Below are positions 1 through 9,061 of a stretch of DNA of 64,000 nt, piece after piece; position 1 is the stretch's first letter, and each line of letters begins with the position of its first letter. The stretch covers positions 6,344,284 to 6,408,283 of the forward strand of contig NZ_CP030118.1 of the NCBI RefSeq assembly GCF_006968745.1, written 5' to 3'. The notes beneath the pieces were generated by a model that worked only from the letters and a program-made list of their open reading frames with translations, had not been told where the DNA came from and did not search any database. The position numbers and the translations under genes were made by a program. The DNA comes from Brasilonema sennae CENA114. Its GTDB lineage: Bacteria > Cyanobacteriota > Cyanobacteriia > Cyanobacteriales > Nostocaceae.

Positions 1-57
1 AAATCCAAAATTCAGTGACTGCGTAGCGTAGCTGTGGAAGTATCAAAACTTTGCATT

Positions 58-2076
58 TTATACACTCAGTGTTGAATTATTCAATTCCTTGTTAACAGTA
101 GACGGAAAGCAGTTTTTTTGTAAACTAACTTCTTCTGCTGTTTGCTTTACCCCTCTTACTGCTTGATCCCCAAAGGGAACACCGAGGTTGTGTGAATTTT
201 CTTTTCTTCCTGCGCCTGGTAACAGTGGATCATCAATTAAAGGCAAAGTTACTATCATTGTTGTGCCTTGATCAAGACCTGCACTCTCAAGAGTAATAGT
301 ACCCCCCATTAGTTCCATTAAATTTCGTGAAATGGCAAGTCCTAATCCTGTACCACCAAATTTACGTGAATCTGAACCATCCACCATCACAAAAGGGCGA
401 AATAGTTTTTGTTGTTGAGCGGGATCAATTCCTATACCTGTATCTGTAACAGAAATAATGACTTCAGATTTATCATTTATACGTTGAATTTCTGTTGAGA
501 TTGTAATGCTTCCTTGTTCGGTAAACTTAGTTGCATTACCGATGACATTAATCAGCACTTGTTTAAGCTTGGCTGCATCAGCATTAACTGGAATTGTCTC
601 ATTCAGTTGAGGGATATTTAGTTGCAAGCCTTTTTGTTGAACATTCACTGATTGTATGTTGATAACCTCTATAAGAACTTGCCGTAGATCAATAGGTTGC
701 AGAACTACTGAAAGCTTTCCTGCTTCTATTTTGGAAATATCAAGTAAATCATTAATAATGCCTAATAAGTGAATAGCTGCGTCATCTACACGACTGAGAA
801 ACTCCATTTCTTCTTCTCGATCATCGCACATACCATCTCGAACCAGACGAACACAACTAATGATGGTATGTAGCGGGTTTCTCAACTCATGGGAAGTCGT
901 CGCTAAAAACTGAGTTTTCACCTGATTGGCAGCTTTTGCTTCTTTCCATGCTATTTCCAATTCTTCTGCCCAAGCTTTCAACCGTTCAACCATTTGCCCG
1001 AGTGCTTGCGCTAATTGGTTAAACTCCCGAATTTTGAAGTTGTCAGGAATTGGTTGTGTTGATTGGTTCAAGTGAAGATTTATAGCGTAGTCTCGCAATT
1101 GTTCTACAGGACGTGCCAAATAACGAGCTAAATACAGCGACGCCAAAACACTGGCGCCAATTAAACCCAATGTTAAAACAATGAGGATAAGTTTAATTCC
1201 CTCAAGACCATATAAAGCATTATCCAATTCTGTAACGGCTATAATCACCCATTTTCCCTCTTGCCCTTCTGTTAAAGGACTGGGTATGGCAGTATAGCCA
1301 GCAAGTAATTCTTCACCTTCATTTTCAAAAAATAAATGCAGAAAATATTTATTACCAGCCAGACCAGCTTTTAGAATTTTTTTGAGTCGCCCAGCATCTG
1401 TATGTTGAGCAATATTAGTCCCAACGCGACTAGGAATTGGGTGTGCCATAATTGTTCCATCATCAGCAATAACCATCGTTGAGCCTGTTAGCGAACCTGG
1501 CTTAGTTCGCCCTTTTTCTTGGAGTATTGTCACACGAAAAATCAAGGCATAACGTAAGTCTCCCATACTATCGTAGATGGGAGATGATAACAGCAATCGT
1601 AGTTGATTTGGTAAGTCTTTTCTACCAGTTGTTCCCAGCTTGGGTGGTAAAATAGCTTCAACATTAATCCCATCATTGGGTATGGGAAATTTTAATTCAC
1701 CAATTGGTTGATCACCGCAAGTACTTGCAACAACATTACCGCTTTCTGGCTGCGTCAGCTGAATACACTCTATTTGCCTTGGTAGTCGTTGGGCTACTTG
1801 ATTAAGAAATCGTTTTACTTCCAGAGGCGAACCTGACTGGATAACCGTTGTTTGACTTGCACTGAGCAAGTTTGTTTTCAAGGCAGCGCTCGTCTCTACA
1901 ATTTTTTCACCTTTGATAACGGCACTTTCTGTTAAATTTTGACGGGCAGTTTCCAGAAGGCTAGAACGTGCCTTTTTATAGGCTACAATCTCCCCTATCA
2001 ATAAAACCGGAACTAACAGAAGCAAGATTTTTGATACTAAAATCCGACGAAAGGATGATTGACGGGGTTTAGCCAT
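58..2076 (-). CDS. Membrane sensor histidine kinase
   Basis: This 672-residue protein is an orthodox membrane histidine kinase that should autophosphorylate in response to a signal sensed outside the membrane. A first membrane helix (about residues 11-33) is followed by a roughly 250-residue extracytoplasmic region of Cache type, a second helix (about 290-316), a HAMP-like linker and a HisKA domain. The phosphoacceptor is His396 in SHELRNPLH. The ATPase domain shows an N box (NVIGNATKFT), a G1 box (DTGIGID) and a G2 box (GTGLGLAIS). The Cache assignment rests on layout, not on a clear motif. No receiver domain is fused and no response regulator lies next to it, so its partner is unknown. Confidence 0.9.
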   Translation of the reverse strand: MAKPRQSSFRRILVSKILLLLVPVLLIGEIVAYKKARSSLLETARQNLTESAVIKGEKIVETSAALKTNLLSASQTTVIQSGSPLEVKRFLNQVAQRLPRQIECIQLTQPESGNVVASTCGDQPIGELKFPIPNDGINVEAILPPKLGTTGRKDLPNQLRLLLSSPIYDSMGDLRYALIFRVTILQEKGRTKPGSLTGSTMVIADDGTIMAHPIPSRVGTNIAQHTDAGRLKKILKAGLAGNKYFLHLFFENEGEELLAGYTAIPSPLTEGQEGKWVIIAVTELDNALYGLEGIKLILIVLTLGLIGASVLASLYLARYLARPVEQLRDYAINLHLNQSTQPIPDNFKIREFNQLAQALGQMVERLKAWAEELEIAWKEAKAANQVKTQFLATTSHELRNPLHTIISCVRLVRDGMCDDREEEMEFLSRVDDAAIHLLGIINDLLDISKIEAGKLSVVLQPIDLRQVLIEVINIQSVNVQQKGLQLNIPQLNETIPVNADAAKLKQVLINVIGNATKFTEQGSITISTEIQRINDKSEVIISVTDTGIGIDPAQQQKLFRPFVMVDGSDSRKFGGTGLGLAISRNLMELMGGTITLESAGLDQGTTMIVTLPLIDDPLLPGAGRKENSHNLGVPFGDQAVRGVKQTAEEVSLQKNCFPSTVNKELNNSTLSV

Positions 2077-2363
2077 CGGCAGTCTCTCTTAGTATGTGCC
2101 AATCACAACAGTAATCCTAAATAACTAGAGCAGCTAGTAGTGTTAAGTTATAAAAATCCTATTTTCTAATCATATTAAAAATATAAAGTAATTTAAAATC
2201 GAAAAAAAACTTATTATACAAACACTCACACAGACTAGCTCATACAGGGGTTGCTGTTGCATATAAATATTACAGAGTAAATAGGGAGACAGGAGGTTTC
2301 CTATATCACTATTTTTGAAAATCAGCATTTTGTACAGAAAACAAAAACTATCAGACCAACCCA

Positions 2364-2698
2364 ATGGTACAACATCGCCCATATACCACTGTGATTTTGG
2401 CGATGAGTGCAGACGGCAAAATAGCGGATGTCAGGCGATCGCGTAGCGGCTGCTTTGCAGCATCGCCTGCTCGGTTTGGTTCCAAGACGGACATTGTACA
2501 CTTGGAAGAGCAAATCACTTTTTTTCAGATGCTGTTTTATTCGGTGCTGGTACAACCCTAACTGTATCGCACCCACAACTGCTGCAACAACGAACTCAGG
2601 CGTGAAAGCTTTCCCAACCTGTCCATATACTTACTACACATTCTGCTAGCCTCAATCCGGAAATACGATTATTTCAGCAGCAAGTCTTGCGTTGGTAA
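2364..2698 (+). pseudogene. Decayed RibD-like reductase/deaminase gene
   Basis: The reading frame starts like a RibD C-terminal (dihydrofolate-reductase-like) protein, with RPYTTVILAMSADGKIAD. It continues in another frame after a run of seven T at 2519-2525 with SDAVLFGAGT, VSHPQLLQQRTQA, a TGA stop, then KLSQPVHIL and LNPEIRLFQQQ. Adding one T restores the frame. One stop codon, a probable six-residue gap after GAGT and loss of the C-terminal half make it a pseudogene. A 24-base in-frame insertion sits at a HIP1 site near 2441-2464. Intact relatives are about 220 residues and use NADPH to reduce pteridine- or pyrimidine-type substrates; that function should be lost here. The family call is from recognition of the motifs. 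Confidence 0.75.
2433..2468. repeat. Short palindromic insert at a HIP1 site
   Basis: AGGCGAT and ATCGCCT flank an insert containing GTAGCGGCTGCTTTGCAGC. It splits a GCGATCGCC site and repeats ATCG on both sides, as if a 24-base element had copied itself into the HIP1 palindrome. It keeps the reading frame of the RibD-like remnant. Confidence 0.6.
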
Positions 2699-2893
2699 GT
2701 AATGACAACAGCAGGAGCGCTTTTTTGCAAATAACGTCAAGAATTTAAGCTAATTTTGACTTAAACGCGCCGGTATAGAGGTTAGTCCCTAAGCCGTCTG
2801 CAGTTGCTGGAAGTTCATACAATAGAGTCTGGAAGTTTTTGTGCATAATCGCCTGCAACGACCAACAGATTTAGACTAGGCTAAATAAAGTTT

Positions 2894-4108
2894 GTGCTAA
2901 ATTTTGTATCATCTTTAAAACCTCTAATGGTGGAACAACTGCAACCTCGCTATTCTGTCGCTTGGATAAATAAAATAGCTGAAGTCCCCCAAGAGGCGTG
3001 GGATACTTTAGCATTACCACTCAAAACTCCGTTTTTAGAATGGGAGTGGTTGAAAAATCTCGAAGCCTCCCAAAGCGCTACAGCTAACACTGGTTGGTTA
3101 CCGAATCACTTAACCGTATGGCGAGACAGAACGCTGATTGCTGCTGCCCCACTTTACCTGAAAGGACACAGTTCTGGCGAATTTGTTTTTGACCATCAGT
3201 GGGCAGACTTAGCACAACGGATTGGTGTAAAGTATTACCCCAAAATGCTGGGGATGACTCCATTTACCCCGGCTGAAGGCTATCGATTTTTGATCGCACC
3301 AGGGGAAGATGAAGATGAGATCACGGCATTGATGGTGCACGAGATTGATGCTTTCTGCACCAAACACCGTATTTCTGGATGTCATTTTCTTTATGTAGAC
3401 CCCCAATGGCGTCCTGTTCTGGAACGCCAAGGCTTCACACCTTGGCTGCATCACAGCTACATCTGGGAAAATCTTGGGTTTAACAATTTTGATGACTACT
3501 TGGCAGTGTTCAACGCCAACCAGCGTCGTAACATTAAGCGTGAACGCAAAGCAGTGGAAAAAGCTGGTTTGAGACTACAACCTCTGGCTGGCGATGAAAT
3601 TCCCCAGTCACTGTTTCCTTTGATGTATCAGTTCTACGCTGATACCTGTGATAAATTTGGCTGGTGGGGTAGTAAATATTTAACAAAGAGATTTTTTGAA
3701 CAGCTATACGCACATTATCGCCATCGAGTTGTGTTTTTTGCGGCATACACAGAACAGGATTCTCGTCAACCAGTGGGGATGTCTTTTTGTCTGTTTAAGG
3801 ACGATAGGATGTATGGACGCTACTGGGGTTCTTTTCAAGAAATAGACTGCTTGCATTTTGATGCTTGTTATTATTCACCAGTAGAGTGGGCGATCGCCAA
3901 CGGTATCCAAATTTTTGACCCTGGTGCTGGTGGACGCCACAAAAAACGTCGCGGTTTCCCTGCGGCTGCCAATTACAGTTTACACCGCTTTTACAATGCT
4001 CGTCTTGGACAAATTCTGCGAAATTATATCAGTGAGGTGAATGAACTTGAACAGCAGGAGATTTCCGCAATAAATGCCGAGTTGCCTTTTAGTAGTTCCA
4101 ATCCCTAA
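2894..4108 (+). CDS. FemAB-like GNAT protein (DUF482 type)
   Basis: The 404-residue protein matches the large cyanobacterial and proteobacterial family annotated as peptidoglycan biosynthesis or FemAB-like GNAT proteins (DUF482). Landmarks are FNANQRRNIKRERKAVEKAGL near the middle, the region around CDKFGWWGSKYLT and DPGAGGRHKKRRGF near the end. Two GNAT-like folds would be expected. The substrate is not established for the family, so no reaction is claimed. A second Met at 2927 (MVEQLQP) is an equally good start and would remove 11 residues. The gene stands alone: a decayed gene precedes it and a DUF4346 gene follows 127 bases later on the same strand. Confidence 0.8.
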   Translation: MLNFVSSLKPLMVEQLQPRYSVAWINKIAEVPQEAWDTLALPLKTPFLEWEWLKNLEASQSATANTGWLPNHLTVWRDRTLIAAAPLYLKGHSSGEFVFDHQWADLAQRIGVKYYPKMLGMTPFTPAEGYRFLIAPGEDEDEITALMVHEIDAFCTKHRISGCHFLYVDPQWRPVLERQGFTPWLHHSYIWENLGFNNFDDYLAVFNANQRRNIKRERKAVEKAGLRLQPLAGDEIPQSLFPLMYQFYADTCDKFGWWGSKYLTKRFFEQLYAHYRHRVVFFAAYTEQDSRQPVGMSFCLFKDDRMYGRYWGSFQEIDCLHFDACYYSPVEWAIANGIQIFDPGAGGRHKKRRGFPAAANYSLHRFYNARLGQILRNYISEVNELEQQEISAINAELPFSSSNP

Positions 4109-4235
4109 TACGAATTTTTGTTATGCATTTTCCGCAACGCTCTTGTGCTAGAATCACCAAAATGTGATCAACAGCAACGAAGATAAGAATTACACTTTAT
4201 AAGGGGTAAAAAACCCTTAAGACAAGTTAATTTTT

Positions 4236-4628
4236 ATGGTGATTATGGATTTGACTGTTGAAAACTTGGCGGCAATTGACGATAAACTTTCTCAACGTCA
4301 CATTGACCTTGACCCCGGTGGGTATTTCATTATTTATTTAAATCGGGAGGAAGGATTAATTTGTGCCAAGCATTTCACGAATGTGATTGATGAGCGTGGT
4401 TTAGCTGTTGATCCAGAAACTGGCAAGGTCATTCCAGCACGGGAAAAGGTGGAACGCACTCACACGACTGTGTTTAGTGGAAGAACGGCAAAAGAATTGT
4501 GTGTGAAAATTTTTGAGGAAACTCAGCCCCCTCCTGTGACTCAGTTAACCCATGCGGCTTATTTGGGTCGTGAGTTTGTCCGATCTGAGATTTCTTTAGT
4601 GACAGGACAAGATTATGTTCAGGATTAA
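4236..4628 (+). CDS. DUF4346 family protein
   Basis: This 130-residue soluble protein is recognised from cyanobacterial proteins with a DUF4346 domain (DLTVENLAAIDDKLSQRHIDLDPGGYFIIYL). No membrane segment or catalytic motif stands out. Homologous domains occur at the C-terminus of pterin-related proteins elsewhere, but the function of the stand-alone cyanobacterial form is unknown to me. A second ATG four codons in (MDLTVEN) is the more usual start for relatives. It shares the strand of the upstream FemAB-like gene and is followed by a dense repeat array. Confidence 0.7.
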   Translation: MVIMDLTVENLAAIDDKLSQRHIDLDPGGYFIIYLNREEGLICAKHFTNVIDERGLAVDPETGKVIPAREKVERTHTTVFSGRTAKELCVKIFEETQPPPVTQLTHAAYLGREFVRSEISLVTGQDYVQD

Positions 4629-4629
4629 A

Positions 4630-4775
4630 ACAGTGAACAGTTATCAGTGAACAGTAAACAGTAAACAGTAAACAGTAAACAGTTATCAGTCAACAGTAAA
4701 GTTGATAACCCTTCGGGTTCGCCAGTCGCCTACGGAGGGAGACCCTCCTGCAGCGCTGGCTCACTGATAACTGAT
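4630..4775. repeat. AACAGT-type heptamer array and palindromic repeat
   Basis: Tandem and degenerate copies of AACAGTAAACAG and AACAGTGAACAG are followed by a GC-rich palindromic segment (CCCTTCGGGTTCGCCAGTCGCC) and TAACTGATTAACTG. The same families recur at 11490-11620, 12470-12545, 37480-37540 and 39170-39235. Confidence 0.85.
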
Positions 4776-4796
4776 TAACTGGTTAATAAGCGAACA

Positions 4797-5540
4797 TCAT
4801 CCGTTAGAAGATGGCTGAAACACTTGATAAATGTAGTAAGTCGCCATTGGAATAACGGTGGCGGCGACTAAAAGTCCTATCACCCAAGCAGTTGCATTAC
4901 CTTTGTTGGTATCGGTGTCTTCTGCTGTTGCAAAGGTACTTTCTACCGCTACGTTATCCGTAACTTGGGGAGGTCCGGGATCTGCTTCGCCAGATAGAAC
5001 GGCGACTAGGCGATCGCCAGCATCTATAAATGCCTGATTATATTTGTCACCGTCCCGTAATGGTACTGTCAAAGTTTCGGAAGCTACACTCAGAGCAATA
5101 TCATCTGGCATCAAAGATTTCACTTTATCGCCAGTTATAATTGCGGTACCGTTTTTTGCGACATCAATCATTAATATTATCTGATTTGCTTGTGCTTCCT
5201 TTGCAGGAAACCATTTTTCAAACAGAGCTTTGGTGAAGCTCTCCGGAGTTTCACCGTAGTCAAGACGACGAACTGTGACAAATCTGACTTCTTTTCCGGT
5301 TTGCTTTGCTAAATTCTCAAGGGTGCTGTTAAGCTTACCTTCACTTAAACGGCTGATGACGTCAGCTTGATCAACAACCCAAGTGGATTCACCACTTTTA
5401 ATGGTTGGCATATCATAAACACCAGTCGCCCAAGCAGACGCAGCAAAGACAAAAGAAGCCAGAGTAACCATCACCGTCGGCAGAAGCAGCCGTTGGATGC
5501 GTTTTTTCCAGCTATAAACTCGATTGAGGAGCTCTTTCAT
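4797..5540 (-). CDS. psb32: Photosystem II repair protein Psb32 (TPM domain)
   Basis: About 247 residues from the Met at 5540. A basic N-terminus and hydrophobic stretch (LLLPTVMVTLASFVFAASAWA) act as a signal peptide. A TPM domain follows (STWVVDQADVISRLSE, GKEVRFVTVRRLDYGETP, NQIILMIDV), then a C-terminal membrane helix (WVIGLLVAATVIPMATYYIY). This is the usual architecture of cyanobacterial Psb32, a thylakoid-lumen protein that protects photosystem II and speeds its repair. The open frame extends 31 codons upstream, but that stretch is poorly signal-like, so the internal Met was chosen. Confidence 0.85.
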   Translation of the reverse strand: MKELLNRVYSWKKRIQRLLLPTVMVTLASFVFAASAWATGVYDMPTIKSGESTWVVDQADVISRLSEGKLNSTLENLAKQTGKEVRFVTVRRLDYGETPESFTKALFEKWFPAKEAQANQIILMIDVAKNGTAIITGDKVKSLMPDDIALSVASETLTVPLRDGDKYNQAFIDAGDRLVAVLSGEADPGPPQVTDNVAVESTFATAEDTDTNKGNATAWVIGLLVAATVIPMATYYIYQVFQPSSNG

Positions 5541-5691
5541 GGGATTTACCAAAACACACACTTGCACAAAAAAAATACTACATAACCACTGGCAAAATCT
5601 TCTATTTGCCTGCGTCTTATATGCAAAGCGCAATAGCGGTTATGCAAACAGTGCTTACAACTTCTAGCTTAAATCTCAAGTAGCATAAAAT

Positions 5692-6495
5692 TTAGTGGCT
5701 TTTTAAGTCAATTGATTTGTGTTTTAATCTTCCACTAGTTGTAAATCGCCGTTCAAAAGCTAAATAGAACAAGTAGGCAAATACTAACGATATTCCCAGA
5801 CTAACTAGATACAGTAACACTGTATACGTAATCGCAGGTAGTTGCAAGTCGTGTAGAAAGTGATGCACTAGCGTCACTATCACTCCGTGAGTAAGATAAA
5901 GACTGTAGGAAAATGATCCGAGTGTGATTGCAAGAGCTGATTCTAATACGCGCAGCCCTTTTGGTAACGTATTTTTTTCAAGAATAAAGTTAGTGCAGTA
6001 AATGATCAGACAAGCTGCAGCTAGCGCAGCAAAACTTTCAAAAATCCATGCATCTAATCTTAGTCTTTTCCATTCTGTTAAAAAAGCAATGCCAGCAAAA
6101 ATAACTGCTAACACAGACCATGGTACAGACTTTCTTAACCTGATCCAATCAGGTTTTTGTGAAAATCCAATTTCAGCGGCTAGCATCCCTATAGCAAATG
6201 AACCTAGCAACCAAGGACGGCTTACGTCCATCAAACCGTTGAATAAATAGTGGGGTGTCAGTCCAATTATAAAAGCAATTAAAATAACTGATAACCAACC
6301 CCAACGTCTCAGTAAAGGTAGTAACAACAGTGGAAACAAAAAATAAATTTGCCATTCTACTGCCACACTCCACAATGGCAGGTTAATAGCATGTGCTAGC
6401 GTTCCTGGAGTTAAATTATGAATTAGTAGTAGGTGTAAGATAACATCAACAAAAGAATGGTTCAAGATCTCAGAAGGAAGAGTAAAATCTTTTCA
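5692..6495 (-). pseudogene. 5'-truncated acyltransferase-3 family protein
   Basis: The open frame covers only the C-terminal two thirds of an OafA/acyltransferase-3 membrane protein, a family that transfers acyl groups to sugars. Recognisable parts are LPLWSVAVEWQIYFLFPLLLL, several membrane helices and a late SYSLYLTHG block. The family's N-terminal part, with its short catalytic histidine motif in the first helices, is missing. An in-frame TGA lies at about 6496, directly upstream of the homologous stretch, and no ATG is available; TTG at 6465 is the first possible start. I infer a 5' truncation, so the protein is probably inactive. Confidence 0.7.
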
Positions 6496-7202
6496 CTCTA
6501 CAAAGATTCAATTATTAAGTCTGTGATGAAATTTCCAAGCAGATATAAGCACATCTGAATCAAGGAGGAGTATCTCCAACATCAGCCATTACATTCAAGT
6601 CAACCATCGGAGCGAATAAGTAAATACTTCCTCGACTACTATAACGGCTTTGCTGCAGCCGGTTTTTGTAGTTTGCTGCTGTTGTAATCATGATGTGCCA
6701 AGAAAACTTACATATTTACTAAAGCGCTTTTTTACTGACACAAGTAGTCTGCAATTACTATACTAAAATCCATTTGCAAATTTTATGTAAAGAAACAGTA
6801 TTTTTTTTATAAAAATCATGAAAATTTCAAAAACATAGATTTGGTTTTCGATGACATATAAAACTCCGGACGTCTCTATTTTTATCACTTGGGGTATGAG
6901 TCAGTTCATCGAGCTTCTTGCCTGTTAAGCGTTCCCTGTGTTTCTTGAAAAAAAAGAGAATTGAGAGTGTCTCAAAGGTGAATGGAACTGTAGGTAAGCT
7001 GAACAAGGGGAAGGTAGTAGGAAATTCACCCATGTCGCCTACTGTAGGAACCTTAATCCCCGTATAGTAATATTTTTTATTTTAAGTAGAAAGTTATCTG
7101 CGTGACATACTCCCGACGCTCACCGGAAGCGGGTAGAGCTGCTGCTAAAGCTTTCAAAGACTTTTCCCAGCCACTCTTGCCCTTTATGCTTTTAATGGAT
7201 AC
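6496..7202. other. Gene-free stretch with possible coding remnants
   Basis: No convincing gene. On the plus strand near 6585-6687 a frame reads ERISKYFLDYYNGFAAAGF and then stops. On the minus strand near 7084-7190 a frame ends with GERREYVTQITFYLK and a stop. Both look more protein-like than chance but were not recognised. The lost 5' part of the acyltransferase is not found here. Confidence 0.4.
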
Positions 7203-7295
7203 AGGACTTACGCAAAAATAACGTACTTGCACCCGTTGCGACGAGGAGTCCGTAATTTCACAGTCTTGTTGTTTCGTAACTCGTGCGTAAGTCCT
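7203..7295. repeat. MITE-like element with AGGACTTACGCA ends
   Basis: A 93-base segment is bounded by AGGACTTACGCA (7203-7214) and its exact reverse complement TGCGTAAGTCCT (7284-7295). Single ends of the same family occur at 49805 and 62972. It abuts the stop codon of the NADAR gene and has no coding capacity. Confidence 0.7.
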
Positions 7296-7298
7296 AAA

Positions 7299-7769
7299 CT
7301 AATCAGAAACGACTGACAAAGATGGTATTTTGCGGATTTCTTCACGCACACTCATAAGGGTTCTACCGAGATGATTGTGACCCGTTTTATCTACACCACA
7401 ACCCCAGAAATAATCGTTTGGTGAGTTTTCTACAATCAAGTTATCACCAGTCATTAAAAGGATTTCTCTAATCTCGGTATGTGTCATAAACTTTTTAAGT
7501 ACAGCTTCTCGCATCACTTGAGTTTTGACCTCCTCCCAGTCTAAACGAACTTGGCGCGTGCAGTCGCGTCCTAATGCTGCCGCAAGTTCTGGTGTTTCAG
7601 CACTATGGATAAGAGGTATGATCATAGCATCTGAGGTTCCAACAAACTTTTGAGCTTGATAATAATGCTCAACTGTTGACCAAAAGATGTCTTGCATGAC
7701 GATTCCATGAGAAGAAAAATTGGAAAAACAGCCGTAGGGCTGCCAAACCTTGTAAAAGTAAATAGTCAT
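7299..7769 (-). CDS. NADAR (YbiA-like) family protein
   Basis: A 156-residue protein starting at MTIYFYK. The NADAR signature is clear: FSNF near the N-terminus, WSTVEHYYQAQKF, and a C-terminal block NDYFWGCG...GHNHLGRTLMSVRE. Known members are N-glycosidases that act on riboflavin-pathway intermediates (YbiA type) or remove ADP-ribose from nucleic acid bases. I cannot tell which applies. The frame is open for 38 more codons upstream, but that part has no family match. Divergent from the DUF2243 gene and ending at a MITE-like element. Confidence 0.85.
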   Translation of the reverse strand: MTIYFYKVWQPYGCFSNFSSHGIVMQDIFWSTVEHYYQAQKFVGTSDAMIIPLIHSAETPELAAALGRDCTRQVRLDWEEVKTQVMREAVLKKFMTHTEIREILLMTGDNLIVENSPNDYFWGCGVDKTGHNHLGRTLMSVREEIRKIPSLSVVSD

Positions 7770-7929
7770 TTGAAAATTGCTGTTTGATACATTAATATCC
7801 ACTATCACGGTAGATACTACCAATAAACAGTCTGCTTTGAATTCCACCGCAGTACTTGTCTCAAGGTAGAAGATTGCGTTCAAAACAGAGTTCTATTGTG
7901 AAGTGAAAAGTCGTAGCGAGAGGTTAATA

Positions 7930-8418
7930 ATGCAGGCAAAAAGTGAAAAGAGCAACCAAAGCGCCCCGTTGATTGTTGCTGGAATTTTCCTAGGTATAGG
8001 TCTAGGTGGCTTCTTTGATGGGATTGTACTGCATCAGATTCTTCAGTGGCATCATATGTTGAGTAACATTCGACCTCTGACCACAATGTCTAATATAGAT
8101 ATGAATACAATCTGGGACGGCTTATTTCACGCCTTTGATTGGATAATGACTGTGATTGGAGTGGTGTTGCTGTGGCGGGCAGGAGGGCGTGAAGATGTTC
8201 CTTGGTCATCCAACATCTACTTTGGATCCATACTTACCGGTGCTGGGTTGTTCAACTTGGTAGAAGGAGTGATTGACCATCATATTCTTGGCATCCATCA
8301 TGTAAAACCAGGACCGAATCAGCTAGCCTGGGATTTAGGATTTCTTGCCCTCGGTGCGTTTCTTGTTATCGTTGGGTTGGTATTGGTACAAAAAAACGGT
8401 AAAAATTATGAATTATGA
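7930..8418 (+). CDS. DUF2243 membrane protein
   Basis: This 162-residue protein has four predicted membrane helices and the His-rich motifs of DUF2243: GGFFDGIVLHQILQWHHMLS, a central HAFDW and VEGVIDHHILGIHHV. The conserved histidines sit near helix ends and suggest metal or haem binding, although no function is established. The Met at 7930 is chosen; an in-frame GTG at 7903 would add nine polar residues. It lies 37 bases before the DUF4129 gene on the same strand. Confidence 0.85.
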   Translation: MQAKSEKSNQSAPLIVAGIFLGIGLGGFFDGIVLHQILQWHHMLSNIRPLTTMSNIDMNTIWDGLFHAFDWIMTVIGVVLLWRAGGREDVPWSSNIYFGSILTGAGLFNLVEGVIDHHILGIHHVKPGPNQLAWDLGFLALGAFLVIVGLVLVQKNGKNYEL

Positions 8419-8455
8419 GTGTTCAATGTTGAATTTTCCATAATTCATAATTTGT

Positions 8456-9061
8456 ATGTCTGCAGATGCTTTTGAAAAAACAAGCTGGATTTGGCAGGGT
8501 TCCCAGTTTCAACAACAAGTTGGAGAATGGTTTGAGTACCAGTTATCTCGCTTTAATTGGGCTTTGCCAAAGTTCTCACCTCAGTCGTCTATTAGTCCCT
8601 GGGTGCTGAAGCTGGTGAACTTTATTTTTTGGCTGTTACTGGGGTTATTTCTAGTTTGGGTTGGTTGGCGTTTATGGCAGGAACTTCGCCCTTATTTTAA
8701 CTCTTGGCTAGCTGGTCACAATTGGACAAATTCTCAAGCAAAAACTGCAGAAAATGAATTATCTGTAACTGAATGCTTGACGCGATCGCAAGAATTTTCC
8801 CGTCAGGGTAATTACCGTCAAGCATGCCGTTATCTTTATTTCGCAATGTTGCAGCACTTGCATGGGCAGGGAATTCTCCCTCACAAATCTAGCCGTACAG
8901 ATGGCGAATATTTGCAATTGCTGCAAATGTTTGCGACTTCAATACAGCCCTATGAGACTTTGATGACTACTCACGAACAATTGTGTTTTGGCAATGCTGA
9001 AATTTCGGCAGACAATTATGAGCATTGTCAGCAAGCGTATCGGGAGATTTCCAACACATGA
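8456..9061 (+). CDS. DUF4129 domain membrane protein
   Basis: 201 residues with one membrane helix (about residues 58-80, NFIFWLLLGLFLVWVGWRLW) and a C-terminal DUF4129 domain (RSQEFSRQGNYRQACRYLYFAMLQHLHGQG...RTDGEYLQLL). DUF4129 proteins usually sit in clusters with MoxR ATPase, DUF58 and DUF4350 genes, as here. Their role is unknown; a part in assembling or stabilising envelope proteins is often proposed. Its TGA overlaps the next gene's ATG (ATGA), which indicates translational coupling. Confidence 0.85.
   Translation: MSADAFEKTSWIWQGSQFQQQVGEWFEYQLSRFNWALPKFSPQSSISPWVLKLVNFIFWLLLGLFLVWVGWRLWQELRPYFNSWLAGHNWTNSQAKTAENELSVTECLTRSQEFSRQGNYRQACRYLYFAMLQHLHGQGILPHKSSRTDGEYLQLLQMFATSIQPYETLMTTHEQLCFGNAEISADNYEHCQQAYREISNT

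Noticed and set aside
7094..7190. Transposase 3' remnant near the NADAR gene
   Set aside because: The minus-strand frame is protein-like but I could not tie it to a transposase family.
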